DNA of 64,000 nucleotides, taken from contig CM007991.1 of NCBI GenBank assembly GCA_002189035.1, positions 4,278,001 through 4,342,000 on the forward strand. Reading direction: 5' to 3'. Source of the DNA: Utricularia gibba. Lineage: Eukaryota; Streptophyta; Magnoliopsida; Lamiales; Lentibulariaceae. Both the position numbers and the translations under genes were made by a program. The notes beneath the pieces are model-generated. The model made no database searches. It saw nothing but the letters and a program-made list of their open reading frames with translations, and was not told the origin of the DNA. Numbering within the stretch: the stretch's first letter is position 1; every line of letters begins with the position of its first letter. Of this stretch, positions 22,999 to 35,000 are shown in pieces.

Positions 22999-23469
22999 GT
23001 CACTTTCAATTTTTTACCTTGGAAGTGCTTGTGCAATTCATGAAATATCCATAGAAAAAATAAATGCATCCTATCAAAATCAAGGAGCTACACATACACC
23101 ATCTATTGCTTGATTCTTATACTTGATTAACCTTGTAGAGGATTGCAACATCACACAACATTGCATATTGTTCTATCTGGTGCTTATCTCATTGTTCATG
23201 ACCTCACATTGCAAAGTTAAAAAGGAGTAGTAAGTATTTTTTTAATTAATAAAAGGAGGTTAATTTCATAATTGTAAACAAAATTATTATATCCACCAAA
23301 CGCTTTATAATCTTCAAACTCAAATAAATGGTACTTCTCAATCAAATACGAATAAACTTTAAACACTCAAAGTACATTTACCTAAATCCAAATAAAGTAA
23401 ACTCGAGTTATAACTCAACATAAACCAAATGCCTACTAAAGAAATGTGAGAGAATGCAAGATTAGAAAG

Positions 23470-23540
23470 GCAGGGCTAGTAACTAGAGTGAAGCTATAAC
23501 AAGGTAGCCGTACTAGAAGGTGAGGTTGGATCACCTATAG
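23470..23540 (+). pseudogene. Nuclear copy of the 3' end of plastid 16S rRNA
   Basis: 23505-23535 contains ATAACAAGGTAGCCGTACTA, then GAAGGTGAGGTTGGATCACC, which is the universally conserved 3' terminus of bacterial-type 16S rRNA (GTAACAAGGTAGCCGTA, then GGATCACCT) with a few changes. The CCGTAC..GAAGGTG spelling fits the plastid gene rather than the mitochondrial or cytosolic one. It is a short nuclear plastid DNA insert; neighbouring plastid sequence is not evident beyond about 70 bp. Confidence 0.75.
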
Positions 23541-24059
23541 TTCTCAAAGCAGAGGAGGAAGAGTGGGCAGCAGGTACCCCGAGCCCTCTGTCCCACACAT
23601 CTATCAAAGAAGAGGAACATGGTATTATGATATAATCACCTGAAATTGATTATATCTTATAACTCAAAAAATATTACCCATATGTAGGAAGAGTTTTAGT
23701 ATAGTCAAGCCACAAGGTCGACAAGGGAGGACTTTGTTCGATGAGTCAAAGTTGATCCGTAAGCCCAACGATAAACGAAAATTTTTGCAATATCTTTAAA
23801 ATTGCAAATTCATGTATCAAATAAACTTATAACCTAAGTCATAATCAATCATACGAAAAATATGAGCATAGTGGATCAGAATCGAACACAAGGATTTATG
23901 TGCTTGTTGTATGAAGGTTGATTCATACTATTTCTGTCATAGTTCATAGATTTAGTCTAACCTAAAAATAGGAGTTTCACAATAATATGTAGAAATGGAA
24001 TAATGAAAAAAATCAGATCTTTATCTAAAGTAAAAGAAGATGATGTCTTGGCACACTTA

Positions 24060-24930
24060 TGGATAGCATGCTAATTACTACAACTATCCCATCTAAACCT
24101 AAAGTAAAAGAAGATTTATTTTCATTCGGCTTCTTACCCTTGATTAACTCTAGGTAAGCTTTGCAGTTTCTCTTCCAATGACCAGATTTTCCACAGTGAA
24201 AACATTCACCCTTAGCCGGTTTTTCAACTGGCTTCTTTTTCTTGATCTCTCTTTTAGATTTGAGTTTCTTGTCTTGATTCTTCTTCTTGGAAACCGTTTT
24301 CCTTGAAGAGACAAGCATGACATTCTTCTGTTCCTTTGTGATAGTTGTCTCAACAGATTTGAGTAACTGAATCAACTCAGGAACAGTTTGATCTATCTTG
24401 TTCATCTGATACTTCATCACAAATTGTGAGTAGCTATCAGGTAGTGAGGTAAGGATTAAGTTAATAGTCAAGTCCTTATCCAACACAAAACCAAGAGTGC
24501 ACAACTTTTCAATGTAACTCAACATCAATGTCGCATGATCAGTAGCAGAACTTCCTTCTGCCAAGCGACAATTGAACAACAACTTTGATGTCTTAAACCT
24601 TTCAAGTCGTGAGTGCTCGCCAAACAGATCCTTGAGATGTGTTATCATCTATTGGCAAGTCATCGCCTCATGCTGTTTTTGGAGATCAGGGGCCATCGAA
24701 GGAAGCATGATATAGGAGACAAGGTCAGCATCATCTAGATACTTTTGATATGCACGCCAAACATCTTCAGCTGCATTTGCCCTAGGTTGTCCAGGAACAT
24801 CTTGCTTAAGGATGTAAACAATCTTCTACGCCTTGAGAACAATTCTCAGATTGCAGTGCCAATCAGTAAAATTCGAGCCAACCAAGTTGCTGGATTCTAG
24901 AATGGATCTCAAATTCATGTTGGAAGACAT
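24060..24930 (-). pseudogene. Copia gag (UBN2 and zinc knuckle) with stop codons
   Basis: The frame starts at ATG 24930 (MSSNMNLRSILESSNLVGSN). It continues with the typical gag pattern (NFTDWHCNLR, YILKQDVPG, DVWRAYQKYLDD) and then the 24648-24025 open part. A CCHC zinc knuckle (CFHCGKSGHWKRNC) lies at about 24163-24204, after a lysine-rich stretch. Two in-frame stops break the first third (after LRIVLKA and after EAMTCQ). It belongs to the copia whose 5' LTR is at 25977-27463. Sequence downstream of the knuckle stops looking like pol after about 24060, so the element is truncated. Confidence 0.8.
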
Positions 24931-24939
24931 ATTTCAAAC

Positions 24940-25963
24940 TGAAGAAGAAAAAGCAAACACATAATGTAGTGTTCCTTAAATCACATCTAATTGGTCTTTA
25001 TCAAATGTGATCCATTCCCACTATGTTTTTTGAGATGGCAGCCCCTTACTGACAAAACGAGAAAATCACATTTTCTTAGTGGGATAGTGTCCCATTTCAT
25101 TCATCTCCATCTTGACTATAGCCAACAAGCTTTAATGAATGAAACAGATAGTCATCTCATGCCAATTGTATCTCTCATACAACCATTGTATCATTGAGTT
25201 ATCAACTTTTGATGTAAAAACTATTTACTTCAACGTTTCCTCCAAATTTACCAACCTTGGCTTTAGTCAACAAGTTGATATAATCAGTTAAGCCAACCCA
25301 CTCTAAATCTAATTCCATAATTCGAACATGCCATGTGTAGTGGAGAGCTTGACAGTAGCCAACAACTCTATGCACTAAAAATGACTCTCGTTCTCCTTAT
25401 GTCAATGGAAGTAATAAACTTAATTATTTGGTACGGGATTTTTCCATATGCAACTCTTGCACTATGGATATCAATATCCTATCAAATAGTCATCTTGGCA
25501 ACCCTTGCCCTTTCGTTCATAACACATCACATCCCTAGATTTTCACACATAATGAACGAAAATCCTAATTGACCCTAGATGACTTGGTCACAAATAAATT
25601 ACCAAACATTATATGCATCGATAATTCACCAATATGATCATCATGATCAAAATTCGTGCAAAGGCCATCATGCCCCACGACTACATATATGTAAATCATC
25701 AATATGCTGCACATATACATGTAAGATATGATTCTCAAAAGCATCAATCATGATTCAAATTTCGTGCATCATAAGGTAGCAAAACAATCCAACATAATCA
25801 GATTTCGTGCATCACATGCTATTATGATGATCATCGGTAAGGCAACATACGAGAACATCTCGCAAAATCACATGCTATTACGATGATCATTGGCAAGGCA
25901 ACATATGAGAACATCTCGTAAAAATAGCAAAGATTCCAACGTATACACGTATTCCATAACCTT
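24940..25963 (-). other. Leader between copia primer-binding site and gag
   Basis: About 1 kb of untranslated leader of the minus-strand copia. It contains a tandem duplication of a 56 bp unit at 25811-25866 and 25867-25922. The open frames on either strand here are not supported by any motif. Confidence 0.5.
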
Positions 25964-25975
25964 GCTCTGATAACA
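25964..25975 (-). other. Copia primer-binding site
   Basis: The minus strand reads TGTTATCAGAGC directly after the LTR end, one base off the initiator-Met-tRNA complementary TGGTATCAGAGC found in most plant copia elements. This fixes the element's polarity and the LTR boundary at 25977. Confidence 0.7.
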
Positions 25976-25976
25976 C

Positions 25977-27463
25977 AGTTGGGTTTCTCGTAGACATCAT
26001 ATGTCCTCAGTGCAGCGGAATTTAAAATTTTTTGAGAAATCCCAAAGATAAATCTTGGAATACGGTATACGTCAGATAAAGAGATGCTGAAAGTACCTTT
26101 TAGAGGAATCCGTGCTTCACCAACCACCAATAGTAGACGGACTCTATGGTATCCACACGTGAAGCACTCCATCGATAAAGTTCTTAAGGCTGTAAAATGC
26201 TAGTCGATCTCCTCTAGTGCTAGTAGAGAAAATCGCCCCCTTGCAGATCAATCTTAGAGAGCATGAAGATATGTGAAGCAGATCTGTAGATCTAAATCTT
26301 TTAATAGATATTTGGTGATATATCAAATCAAATCTTTGTAAAGATCTTATCTTGTGGATATATGTATATGTTCCAAATCTTATCTATATAATATCTTTTA
26401 TTTTGAATTCTATCAGTATTAATCTTAAAATAACTCTCTATTTAATTTACCAATTACATCTCAGGTAATTGTGTCATTCTATTTTATATCGATGAGTGAC
26501 TTCACTATTATATATGACCCTATAGGCTTCTTCAATAAGGCCTTAATAATGAATTTATTAATTAACTCTTAATTAATGAAATCCATCATTATCAATCATG
26601 AGTGATGTCTAGCAACATATTATGATCCCCAAAATAAAAGAATAATCAAGTGAATTGATTGAGCCTTTCCATGACCAGCCACCATGCAATGAACAGCTAT
26701 CATCATATTTATATCTCATTCGATACCAGAACATGGGTGTGTGTCTTTCTGATGTATCGAATTTATAATTGCATTCAAGCACTAGCACTCAATGACCAAC
26801 TCAAACAATTCAAATGTCATTACCCTGAGCCTAGGACTTACTGTTAGGCTTTGATACAATTACTTGAGATATGATGTCATAGCCTCAGTGATGAATTCTT
26901 TATTGCTCAATCAACTATCTCTAATCTTAAGTAGTCATATCCCTACTCATCCATACTAGGCAAGCCATGGTTAAGCTCCTATTAGTAATGAGCGAAAATG
27001 TGAACTTAAGATTAAGATAACTTTGTTGACCTCAAGTCTAAGCTTACTTATACAGCTATCATATTCAAGATCTTGCTACTGAAACTTGGTTAGCTTCTCA
27101 TAGTAGCATCTCGAAGATGAGTCATCCAGTAAATCGATTATCTAATCAACACCCACACATAAGTTATAGTAATCTCATTGCATCCATTGTGAGAACAATT
27201 GCCTAAACAATTTAGGGAACTCAATGTGTGCCAGCTTATCCGTATTTGTGATATCTTCATTTCACAAATACTCTAGCCAAGGAGTTTTTTAACTTGAGCA
27301 TAAGTGTTTGAAGAATCTCATATTATGATCTCATCATAATTTATATAGCACATAGATCAAGTAAAGGATTTTATTAATGATGTAAATTATCACAATTCAA
27401 AGTAAATATCAAAAGATAAGATTTGCCAATAAGTTGATTGTCTGTAGAACACATACACTAACA
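25977..27463 (-). mobile_element. 5' LTR of a truncated copia (family Z), 1487 bp
   Basis: The full length matches the reverse complement of solo LTR 3 (9548-11002). On the minus strand it starts TGTTAGTGTATG at 27463 and ends GAAACCCAACT at 25977, followed by the primer-binding site and gag. Its outer end interrupts a PIF/Harbinger transposase pseudogene at 27463/27464. Confidence 0.85.
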
Positions 27464-28012
27464 TCCCATCCATAAGGAATGTAGATAAATTGCAATTTTT
27501 AATTGGAAACTCCTAGGACATTGGATGATATTCGAACTTTAGGAGTTCTATATCTCGATTTGTCGGATTCTTTTACATTCACGTCAATAAGTTCCATCTA
27601 AGGCTCTCAAACAATTTTCAAAAAAATTGAAGGCATTTACACTTCTTATAGGTTCAGGTTTGGCTAACAATACATCATGCAATCTAAGAATACTATGAAG
27701 AACATACTTGATGTAATTACTTATTGTTTGGATCGACTTTTTAAAATCAAACTTTAGAATTCTCATTTTCTTGTGGTGGCCTAACACTCCAAGAAGCATC
27801 GTTAATTTTTCAGACATGGATACATACTTTGACGGTCTAAGACCCCCACAAACAACTAGTAATTCACAAAGACGTTTAAACATATTTTCACTCAACCTCA
27901 TATTTTCATAGGATGCTCCCCTACAATCACCTATAAGATCTCTTAAGAAATATACTTGCTTCGGTATTCTATCTTTTATAAAATACGTAAGTCTAGGCCT
28001 CATCATTGGCAC
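27464..28012 (-). pseudogene. PIF/Harbinger transposase fragment, cut by a copia insertion
   Basis: The minus-strand frame 28012-27584 (142 aa) has the domain found before the DDE core of plant Harbinger transposases: RLSENMFKRLCELLVVCGGL, EKLTMLLGVLGHHKK, TISNYIKYVLHSILRLHDVL, then NFFENCLRALDGTY, corresponding to the first catalytic aspartate motif (GALDGTH). After a short frameshift the translation resumes as VKESDKSRYRTPK, then ISSNVLGVSN and LQFIYIPYGWD, the next conserved blocks, and then stops exactly at the copia LTR. The remaining DDE core is absent. Confidence 0.8.
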
Positions 28013-28418
28013 TAGAAAACACTTTCAAAACCATAATATACCAAAATTCATCATGAATATATTGTTGGCATGGAACTTCAGAATTGGCAACAAAAATTCA
28101 CATTGGGCAAACAAATCCATGTCCCCTAAAACATCATTCAAATTTAATCTACTACCAATAACAAATTAAATTCAAAATAGGAGCAAATAATTGATGATTC
28201 TAATCAAACAAACACGAATCATATACAAAAACAGCTGTGATAAAATTGATATGCATCCATTTCAACCAACAGCCCACATCATGATTAAAAGTAATATTAA
28301 ATTTGAATTAATGGATGGAGACCCATATCAAACATGAAAGTTACCCGCAAGCTTGAATCAATACCAACAAAATGAAGCAACACATGAAAATTAAAGGGTG
28401 ATTAAGAAAAAACAGTTA
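28013..28418. other. Probable upstream part of the Harbinger remnant
   Basis: AT-rich, no clear frame. It may hold the 5' untranslated region of the transposase. Confidence 0.3.
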
Positions 28419-28423
28419 CGTGC

Positions 28424-29821
28424 TGATAGCACACAAATTTTCATGTTTTTAGGATATGAAAATCATAGATTTTTAGTTATGTTTAAATGTTTATTTTATA
28501 TTTTTAAGTGTTTTTATGTAATTTAGTAAAATGTAATTTTTGGTGTGATTAGTGGGCTAAATCCCTTGATTTAGCCCACCCCATGTCTAACCATGATTTT
28601 GGAGTCTAGCAGTAACTCGAAAGTCAAGAAGAAATCTGGATTTCGTGCAAGACACCAGTCTGCAGGGGGCAATGAGTACACTGTCACGGTGCCAGTCTGC
28701 AAGTCAGGGCTAGCAGCAACAGATTTGTCAAAGAATGTACTTGCCTTGAGCAGTGGGAGGTAAGAGAAAGATGAGGAGAGAGGTCGCAAAAAAAGGGGGA
28801 TTCAACTCAGAATTTTTCAGAGAGCACACGAGGGGGTTTCTCCCCCAATTCGAACACGAAGGATACTGAAGGAGAAGGAGAAGAGAAAGGCGATTTTTCT
28901 GGAGAAGAACCTCCAGCGTGAAGGAAGAAGATTAAGACCCAGTTCAGCACTACTGTTCCGGTCCAGGAATAGTAGCAGATGGAAACTAGGCTTTTTATTG
29001 CTTTCTTTTAGTTTGTTGATGTCTTTAGTTTATGCACCAAACATCTGCATGATGTTCTTAACATTTCCTTTGTTTTATGTTAATGTCATTACCTTTTACC
29101 TTTCAAACATGAGTAGCTAAAGTCCTAGGGGTGCTTTAAGGTGAAGCATGGTTGTGTGGGTCTAGGAGTATTCATAAAATTCACCATTATTTCTTAGCTT
29201 TTGTTTCTATCAAACGATGGGTAGACCTAAGGAGGGGAACAAGTAGATTAACAACTTAAATGCTTGATTTAGAGGTAAACCAACAAATCAAGACGGGAGC
29301 AATAGGTGTTAGTTTGGGGTAGAATCAGTAGAACCGGGTAAACCTAGTTCTATATGCTTTGCATGCGAGTAGACCTAATTGCAATGTTGGTGATGACATG
29401 GGAGATTAGCTTAGCCGAAAATATGGCAAATAACCTGAGTAGACCTAGGTGATTTGAAGTTGTGAGTGTAGGAATATAGTAATTTGACTTAGACCTCTTA
29501 GTACCACACTACCTGCAGACCCTTAAGTCATCTTCATATTATTCTTAGTCAAAACCAGTACCTGTTACCTTTCGCATTGAAACCTGATTTTGTTTACTGA
29601 ACTTGTTTACAACTATTGGTCCGAGCTTAAACTAAGACTTACTGTCATCCCGAATCATGCATTTACTAAAACACTTATCAAACACAAGCTCTTCGTGATC
29701 GACCCCGACATCCACTATATAAGTTTTCTAAATTTGTATTTTGTGTATATTAGGGACTATAAATTTATTTGATAACGAAATTTCTATTTTTGTAATGACA
29801 TTAGGAAATTTCCGTTTATCA
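28424..29821 (+). mobile_element. Solo LTR 5 (gypsy-type), 1398 bp
   Basis: It starts TGATAGCACAC and ends TTCCGTTTATCA, with 5-bp inverted ends TGATA/TATCA. It is flanked by CGTGC (28419-28423) and CGTGT (29822-29826), a target duplication with one change. A GTGATCGACCCCGACATCC block near 29696-29714 is the kind of U5 motif seen in the other gypsy-type LTRs here, supporting plus orientation. No internal protein. The 72-codon minus frame at 28571-28789 lies inside the LTR and is not a gene. Confidence 0.85.
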
Positions 29822-29826
29822 CGTGT

Positions 29827-31014
29827 AAAATTATAAACAATTTATTTTATTTTTATAAGGACAATTATGTCATTTTACACTAGAAATTTAAGAATCTGGT
29901 CAATAAAGATTGGATTTGAAAAGGCATGTATTAGGCTTTTCAAAATCCTTTTAATAAATCCAACAGAATCCTCTTTTTCCAACCAAACACAGGTTTTTAA
30001 ATTCAATCCTCCTAAATCCCACAAACACCATCCAACCAAACTCCCCCATAGGACTAAGGTTGGGATAAATCATAGATTTAATCCTAATTAAGAGTAAAAG
30101 ACGTGAACACTATTGCTAATCACAAAAATGCAGAAACACATTACAAAATCTAAGTTTTTGTAGCATAATACTAATTATTTCCCTATCTTGGATCACTCAA
30201 AACTATGTGTTATCACCCACATATCTAATGAAATTTGAAAAACCCCTCTTTTAAACTCTGATACATCTAAAAAAATTTTTTTATCATGAAATACTCCAAA
30301 CCTAAAGCTATATAAATGAAGCATATATTAAGATCATAAACGATAAAGATATTGAAAATAGAATTTTCAAACTTTGCATAGAAAATACTATTGATAACAC
30401 TCGTATAATCCTAAAATATTGACAATCAAAAAATATGATTACTAGTATACAGTAATGATGAGATGATACCTTGAACTATGGATGCATTTTCATGTGATCC
30501 CTTCTCAATCCAATCAATAACCATGCCAAAAGAGTCTTCTTGCATTTCATATACATATCAAGAAATTGTATCTCTAGAGTGCTCTCAAAACTCTTCCATG
30601 ATATTTCTAGATCATGAATAAAAAAGGAGCAAGTTATTTTTCAACTATGCATCTACAAAATCAATCTCACACCATCTTGATGTTCAAGAACATTTTCCAA
30701 TCAATGGAATGCAAATTTTTTATTCCAAAAATTTTATAGTGATGCCAATCATGTTCTTATATTATATATCCACCGAATGATAGAACTCATTGCAAAAAAT
30801 TATTACTTTGATTAATATCATTGTAATTTCTTTTGCCATCTCATCTTGTAAAGGGTTGTTACTGCATTTTTTACTACAAACATTTAATTTCTAAAACCAA
30901 AAACTAAAAAAAATTATTGAAAAATAGATAAAAGGAATCTTTTGCATATTACTAGCCAAAAAAAAACAAAAACCAAGAAACCAAATTAAAGAAAGAAAGT
31001 CCATATAATAAGAG
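29827..31014. other. AT-rich intergenic region
   Basis: No gene recognised. Frames are short and AT-driven. Confidence 0.4.
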
Positions 31015-31019
31015 GCGTT

Positions 31020-31310
31020 TGTTGAGTGTAGTCCAACGGAAGGTGGTTTTGGTGCAGATGAAGCAGGAGACGGTGAAGATGAGGTACACTGCAATGGTGA
31101 AGTGTGGGGAACATGACATTTAATGGACTTCTATTTTTTTTTTTACTTGACATGTGTGGTCACGTGCAAGGTTTTTGCATTAAACATATTGTGATCTCCT
31201 TGTAAACCAATTCTTTTGCTTTTTATATGAATGTTGAAGTACTGTGGGTTTCTTTCCATCTCTGATGCTAGATTTACTAGTGTTGAAGTCTTCTGTAACA
31301 AATCTTAACA
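31020..31310 (+). repeat. 5' LTR of the 31-36 kb copia
   Basis: 291 bp, paired with 35809-36099. The primer-binding site starts at the next base. Confidence 0.9.
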
Positions 31311-31398
31311 TGGTATTAGAGCTCTCAAAACCTTTACTACTCAAAGATAAGTGTTTTTCTAAGACTTTGTATTTTTTGGGTCTGATCCCTAAGTGAAG

Positions 31399-32300
31399 AT
31401 GGAGGGTGAGTATACTCCATTTGCTCGGATTATGAAACTTGACATCACCAACTATAGTGAGTGGATGGTGATGATATTAACTTAAGGGGCATGTGGTCCC
31501 TGTACTTACCACTACTTCTACAGATAAAGACAGGAAGAAGTGGGAAGAATAAGAAAAAAAATGCCATTATGATGATCCTACACGTGTCAGTATCTCGTAC
31601 TATATTTCAACGCATTGCCTCATGTGAATCACCTGTGGAAATATGGTTCAAGCTGAAAGAAATATTTACCATAGATGAGCAAAGGAAGAAAATATATGTA
31701 AGGACAAAAAGAACAAGATGAAGTCTAGTGAAACTCTATAAGAATATTATGATAAAACTCTTCAAGTAGTGAATGAATTGAACGCTTTAGGGAAGTACAT
31801 GTCAAATGAGAAAATTATTGGCAAGGCAATGATGAGTCTGCTTGCAAAATTTGAGCCGAATTTGTGCAGCTTGGAGGCTAAAGAAGCTATCAGAAAAACC
31901 TTAAATCAGGTAAAGAAAAGAACTTTCTTGCAATTCATACAATCACTACAAGCATCAGAAAAAAGGATGGCTATGAGAGAAAAGATGATGAGCATGATGA
32001 GAAAGCTGAAACATACTTTGTTACCAAGTCTAGTAGTAACAATGAGAGCAAAAGAGTTGATAAACAGACACAACAATGTTCTGTGACTACTAGCATGAAG
32101 TGTAATATATGTGAAAAGAAAATCACAAGAGTGAAAATTGTTGGAGTAAACCAGAAGATGCATGTATTTATTGTGGGAAGAGATTTCATAACTTAGACAC
32201 ATGTTGGATGCATGCGGAAGCTCTTTGCATGTTTTGCAACTTGAAGGAACATAAAGAAAAGATATGTCCAAACAAGAAAATTGGATCAAAAGCTGAATCT
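31399..32300 (+). pseudogene. Copia gag with zinc knuckle, broken
   Basis: It starts with ATG at 31399 (MEGEYTPFARIMKLDITNYS), then the gag core with RIASCESPVEIWFKLKEIF and MSLLAKFEPNL. Two cysteine-rich clusters lie at about 32100-32270 (CNIC; CIYCGKRFHNLDTCW; CMFCNLKEHKEKIC). At least one stop and two frameshifts separate the pieces. Confidence 0.75.
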
Positions 32301-32399
32301 AAGGGAATGCAGAAAGGCTTGTCCACCTTTTATGAATGAACTAAAGAAATTGATTTGGAAGATCCCTTGGATTGTGAATTTGCTCTCAAAGTGCCAAGA

Positions 32400-33800
32400 A
32401 GAGAGTGTGAAGGTTGGTTTCTGGATAGTGGAGCATCTAAGCATATGTGCAAGGATGCCTCTTGCTTTAGAAATATTCAATCTGTTTAGGTTGAAACTGT
32501 AAGGGAGGGGGGGGGGGGGGTAGTGAATGGAAAATTGACACAAGTCACAGGAAAATGAGCAATTATGCTCAACAAGCCTATTGGAAATATGCTAATTGAA
32601 GATGTGTGTTATGTACCCAAACTGGCAAAATATTTGCTAAGTTTAGGACAATTGAAAAAATAAAGATTCATGATCACACTCATGGACGATAAAATCCAAT
32701 TAACCTCACCTGATGGAAAAGCAACTATTGACGCCCTCTTACTTGAGAAAATCTGTATAGGCTCAACACTTGCACCTTCACAAAGAGTTGTTTTTGAATA
32801 TCGAAGAAAGGAAGAGATTGGCATAGTCAACTTGGTCACTTCAGTATGAACAACCTGAAAATTCTGCAAAAGGATAAATCAGTGAAGGAATTTCCAAACA
32901 TCAAATTCAGTGATGTGGTATGCAATACTTATAAGAGAGGAAAAAACCAAACTTCCTTTCAAGACAAGCAAATCCAAATCTAAAAGAAAAATTGGTCTAA
33001 TTCACACAGACTTGTGTGGACCTTTCAACGTTGCATTATTGAATGGTAGTAAATATTCCCTAATTTTTATTGATGATTTTACACATTTCTATTGGATTTA
33101 TTTTGTGAAAAGCAAGATGGAAGTCTATAATGTATTTAAAAGATTTAAGGTGATGGTAGAAACTCAAAGCGAGCGGAAGATCAAGATTTTAAGATTAGAT
33201 CATGGTGGAGAGTTCATAGCTGCGACATTAAAACAATTCTGTGAGACTGAAGGTACAATTCAACACTACACAACTCCTTACTCACTTGAGCAAAATGGAT
33301 TTAGTGAACGCAAGAATAGTACCATTATAGACGTGATTTGTTGCTATTTGAAAAAAAACATGCCAATGCATTTTTGGGTAGAGGCTGCAGCCACCACGGT
33401 ATATTTGCTTAATCTTTTGTCATCTCAAGTTATGTAGGGAAAGTCAGCATATGAGTTGTAGTATAACATGCCTAGAACAGTGATTCACTTGAAGATATTT
33501 GGCTCTATCTGTTATGTATATATACCTGATGCAAAAAAGAAACAAATTAGAAGAAATTACTGAATTTGGAGTTTTTATAGACTATAGTAATGTAACAAAG
33601 GATTATAGAGTGTACCTTCCTCATAAAGGGACTGTGGTGACTAGTCATGATGTTTTTTATGAGAATTCCCAACTAGACTGGAGAAATAATATTGTGGTAT
33701 ATGAATGTGCAGATAAACAAAATGTGATTTCCATTGAAGATGCTCACACAAAAAGGAATGTGCAGATGCTAGGTTCATCAATGGATAGCATATGAGGTGA
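32400..33800 (+). pseudogene. Copia protease and integrase region, broken
   Basis: The protease active-site motif WFLDSGASKHMC lies at about 32418-32453. A poly-G run (about 32505-32520) follows, with a frame break. The GAG-pre-integrase block and the integrase core are at 32910-33437: HTDLCGPF (first Asp), RLDHGGEF (second Asp, with Asn changed to His next to it), and NGFSERKN (Glu). A frame break follows LSSQVM, then IFGSICYVYIPDAKK continues the C-terminal part. Confidence 0.8.
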
Positions 33801-34199
33801 GGAGTTACCCAAGGATCATGCAAATCATGCTGAAGGTGCAACCCCCACTTCAATAAATATTGTGGGTTTTGATTCAACTGATATAAATGAGCATGCGTTG
33901 GATGATGGGAATGCCTTAAATGAACCTGGCATGCAAGAAATGAGTGCTGAAAACACCCACAAGATGAATGAATCACTTGAAGTTAGTATAGAAATATCAG
34001 AAAATAATAATAGATATTCCAACTCATATCCTAATTATGTTGTTGAGGAAAACTGGGAAGTTAGTGATTTTGAAACTAGCGATCAAGATGACACATAGGA
34101 AGAAATAAGTGACTACAATACTGAAGAGGACCATAGAAACTCAGTGTCTAGATAGAGATCTCTTGATAGCTTATATGCCTCTACTGATCAAATGGCATA

Positions 34200-35000
34200 T
34201 GATGTATTTTCATGTCTTGTTGTTATAGATCCTCAGTCTTTTGAAGAGGCAAATGAAGATGAAATTTGGAAATTACCCATGATTGAGGAGATGCAGGCCA
34301 TTGAAGAAAATCAAACCTGGGAATTAGTTTAGCCTTCTCAAGGTAATAAGTCTAAAATCCTTGACCTGAAATGGATTTACAAGTCAAAATTTGATGTTGA
34401 TAGAAAGTTGAGTAGACGTAAGGCAAGACTTGTTGTAAAGGGATATGCACAAGTAAAAGGCATTAACTATCATGAGATATTTGCTTCTGTAGCTAGGCTA
34501 GACACTATGAAGTTGCTATTGGCTTTATCTCCGTTAAAAGGATGGATATTATACCATATGAATGTCACCATAACTTTCCTTAATGATATACTTAAGGATG
34601 AAGTATATGTTAAACAACCGAAGACTTTGTGAAACAAGGTTGTGAGTGCATGGTGTTGAAATTGAAGAAGACACTTTAAGGCCTAAAACTTGCTCCAAGA
34701 GCTTGGAATTCAAGAATTGATAATTTTCTTGATGCTGCAAGTTTTAAAAAATTGGAGGAGATCATTGACTATACATAAAAAAAAAAAAAAGAAAATTCAA
34801 AAATCACTCTCCTATGCTTATATGTGGACGACCTACTCTTGGTTTCAAGCAAAGAAGAGTATTTAATCGCTGCAAAGGAAATACTGAACTTAGAGTTTAA
34901 AATGAAAGACTTAGGATAAGCTTATTTTTACCTTAGAATTGAGATTCATCAAAGGAAAAGAGTTGGAACATTTATCATGCAGAAAAATATTGCCAGGAAA
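34200..35000 (+). pseudogene. Copia reverse transcriptase, broken
   Basis: The order is EEMQAIEENQTWELV (34287-34330), KARLVVKGYAQVKGINYHEIF-like sequence, and DTMKLLLAL, followed by HMNVTITFLND. In the last block the catalytic aspartate of the usual MDVKTAFLNG motif is Asn. The YVDDLLLV motif is intact at about 34817-34840. Stops occur at 34330, 34630 and 34918. Confidence 0.8.

Noticed and set aside
28571-28789. A small secreted-type protein on the minus strand
   Set aside because: It lies entirely inside solo LTR 5.
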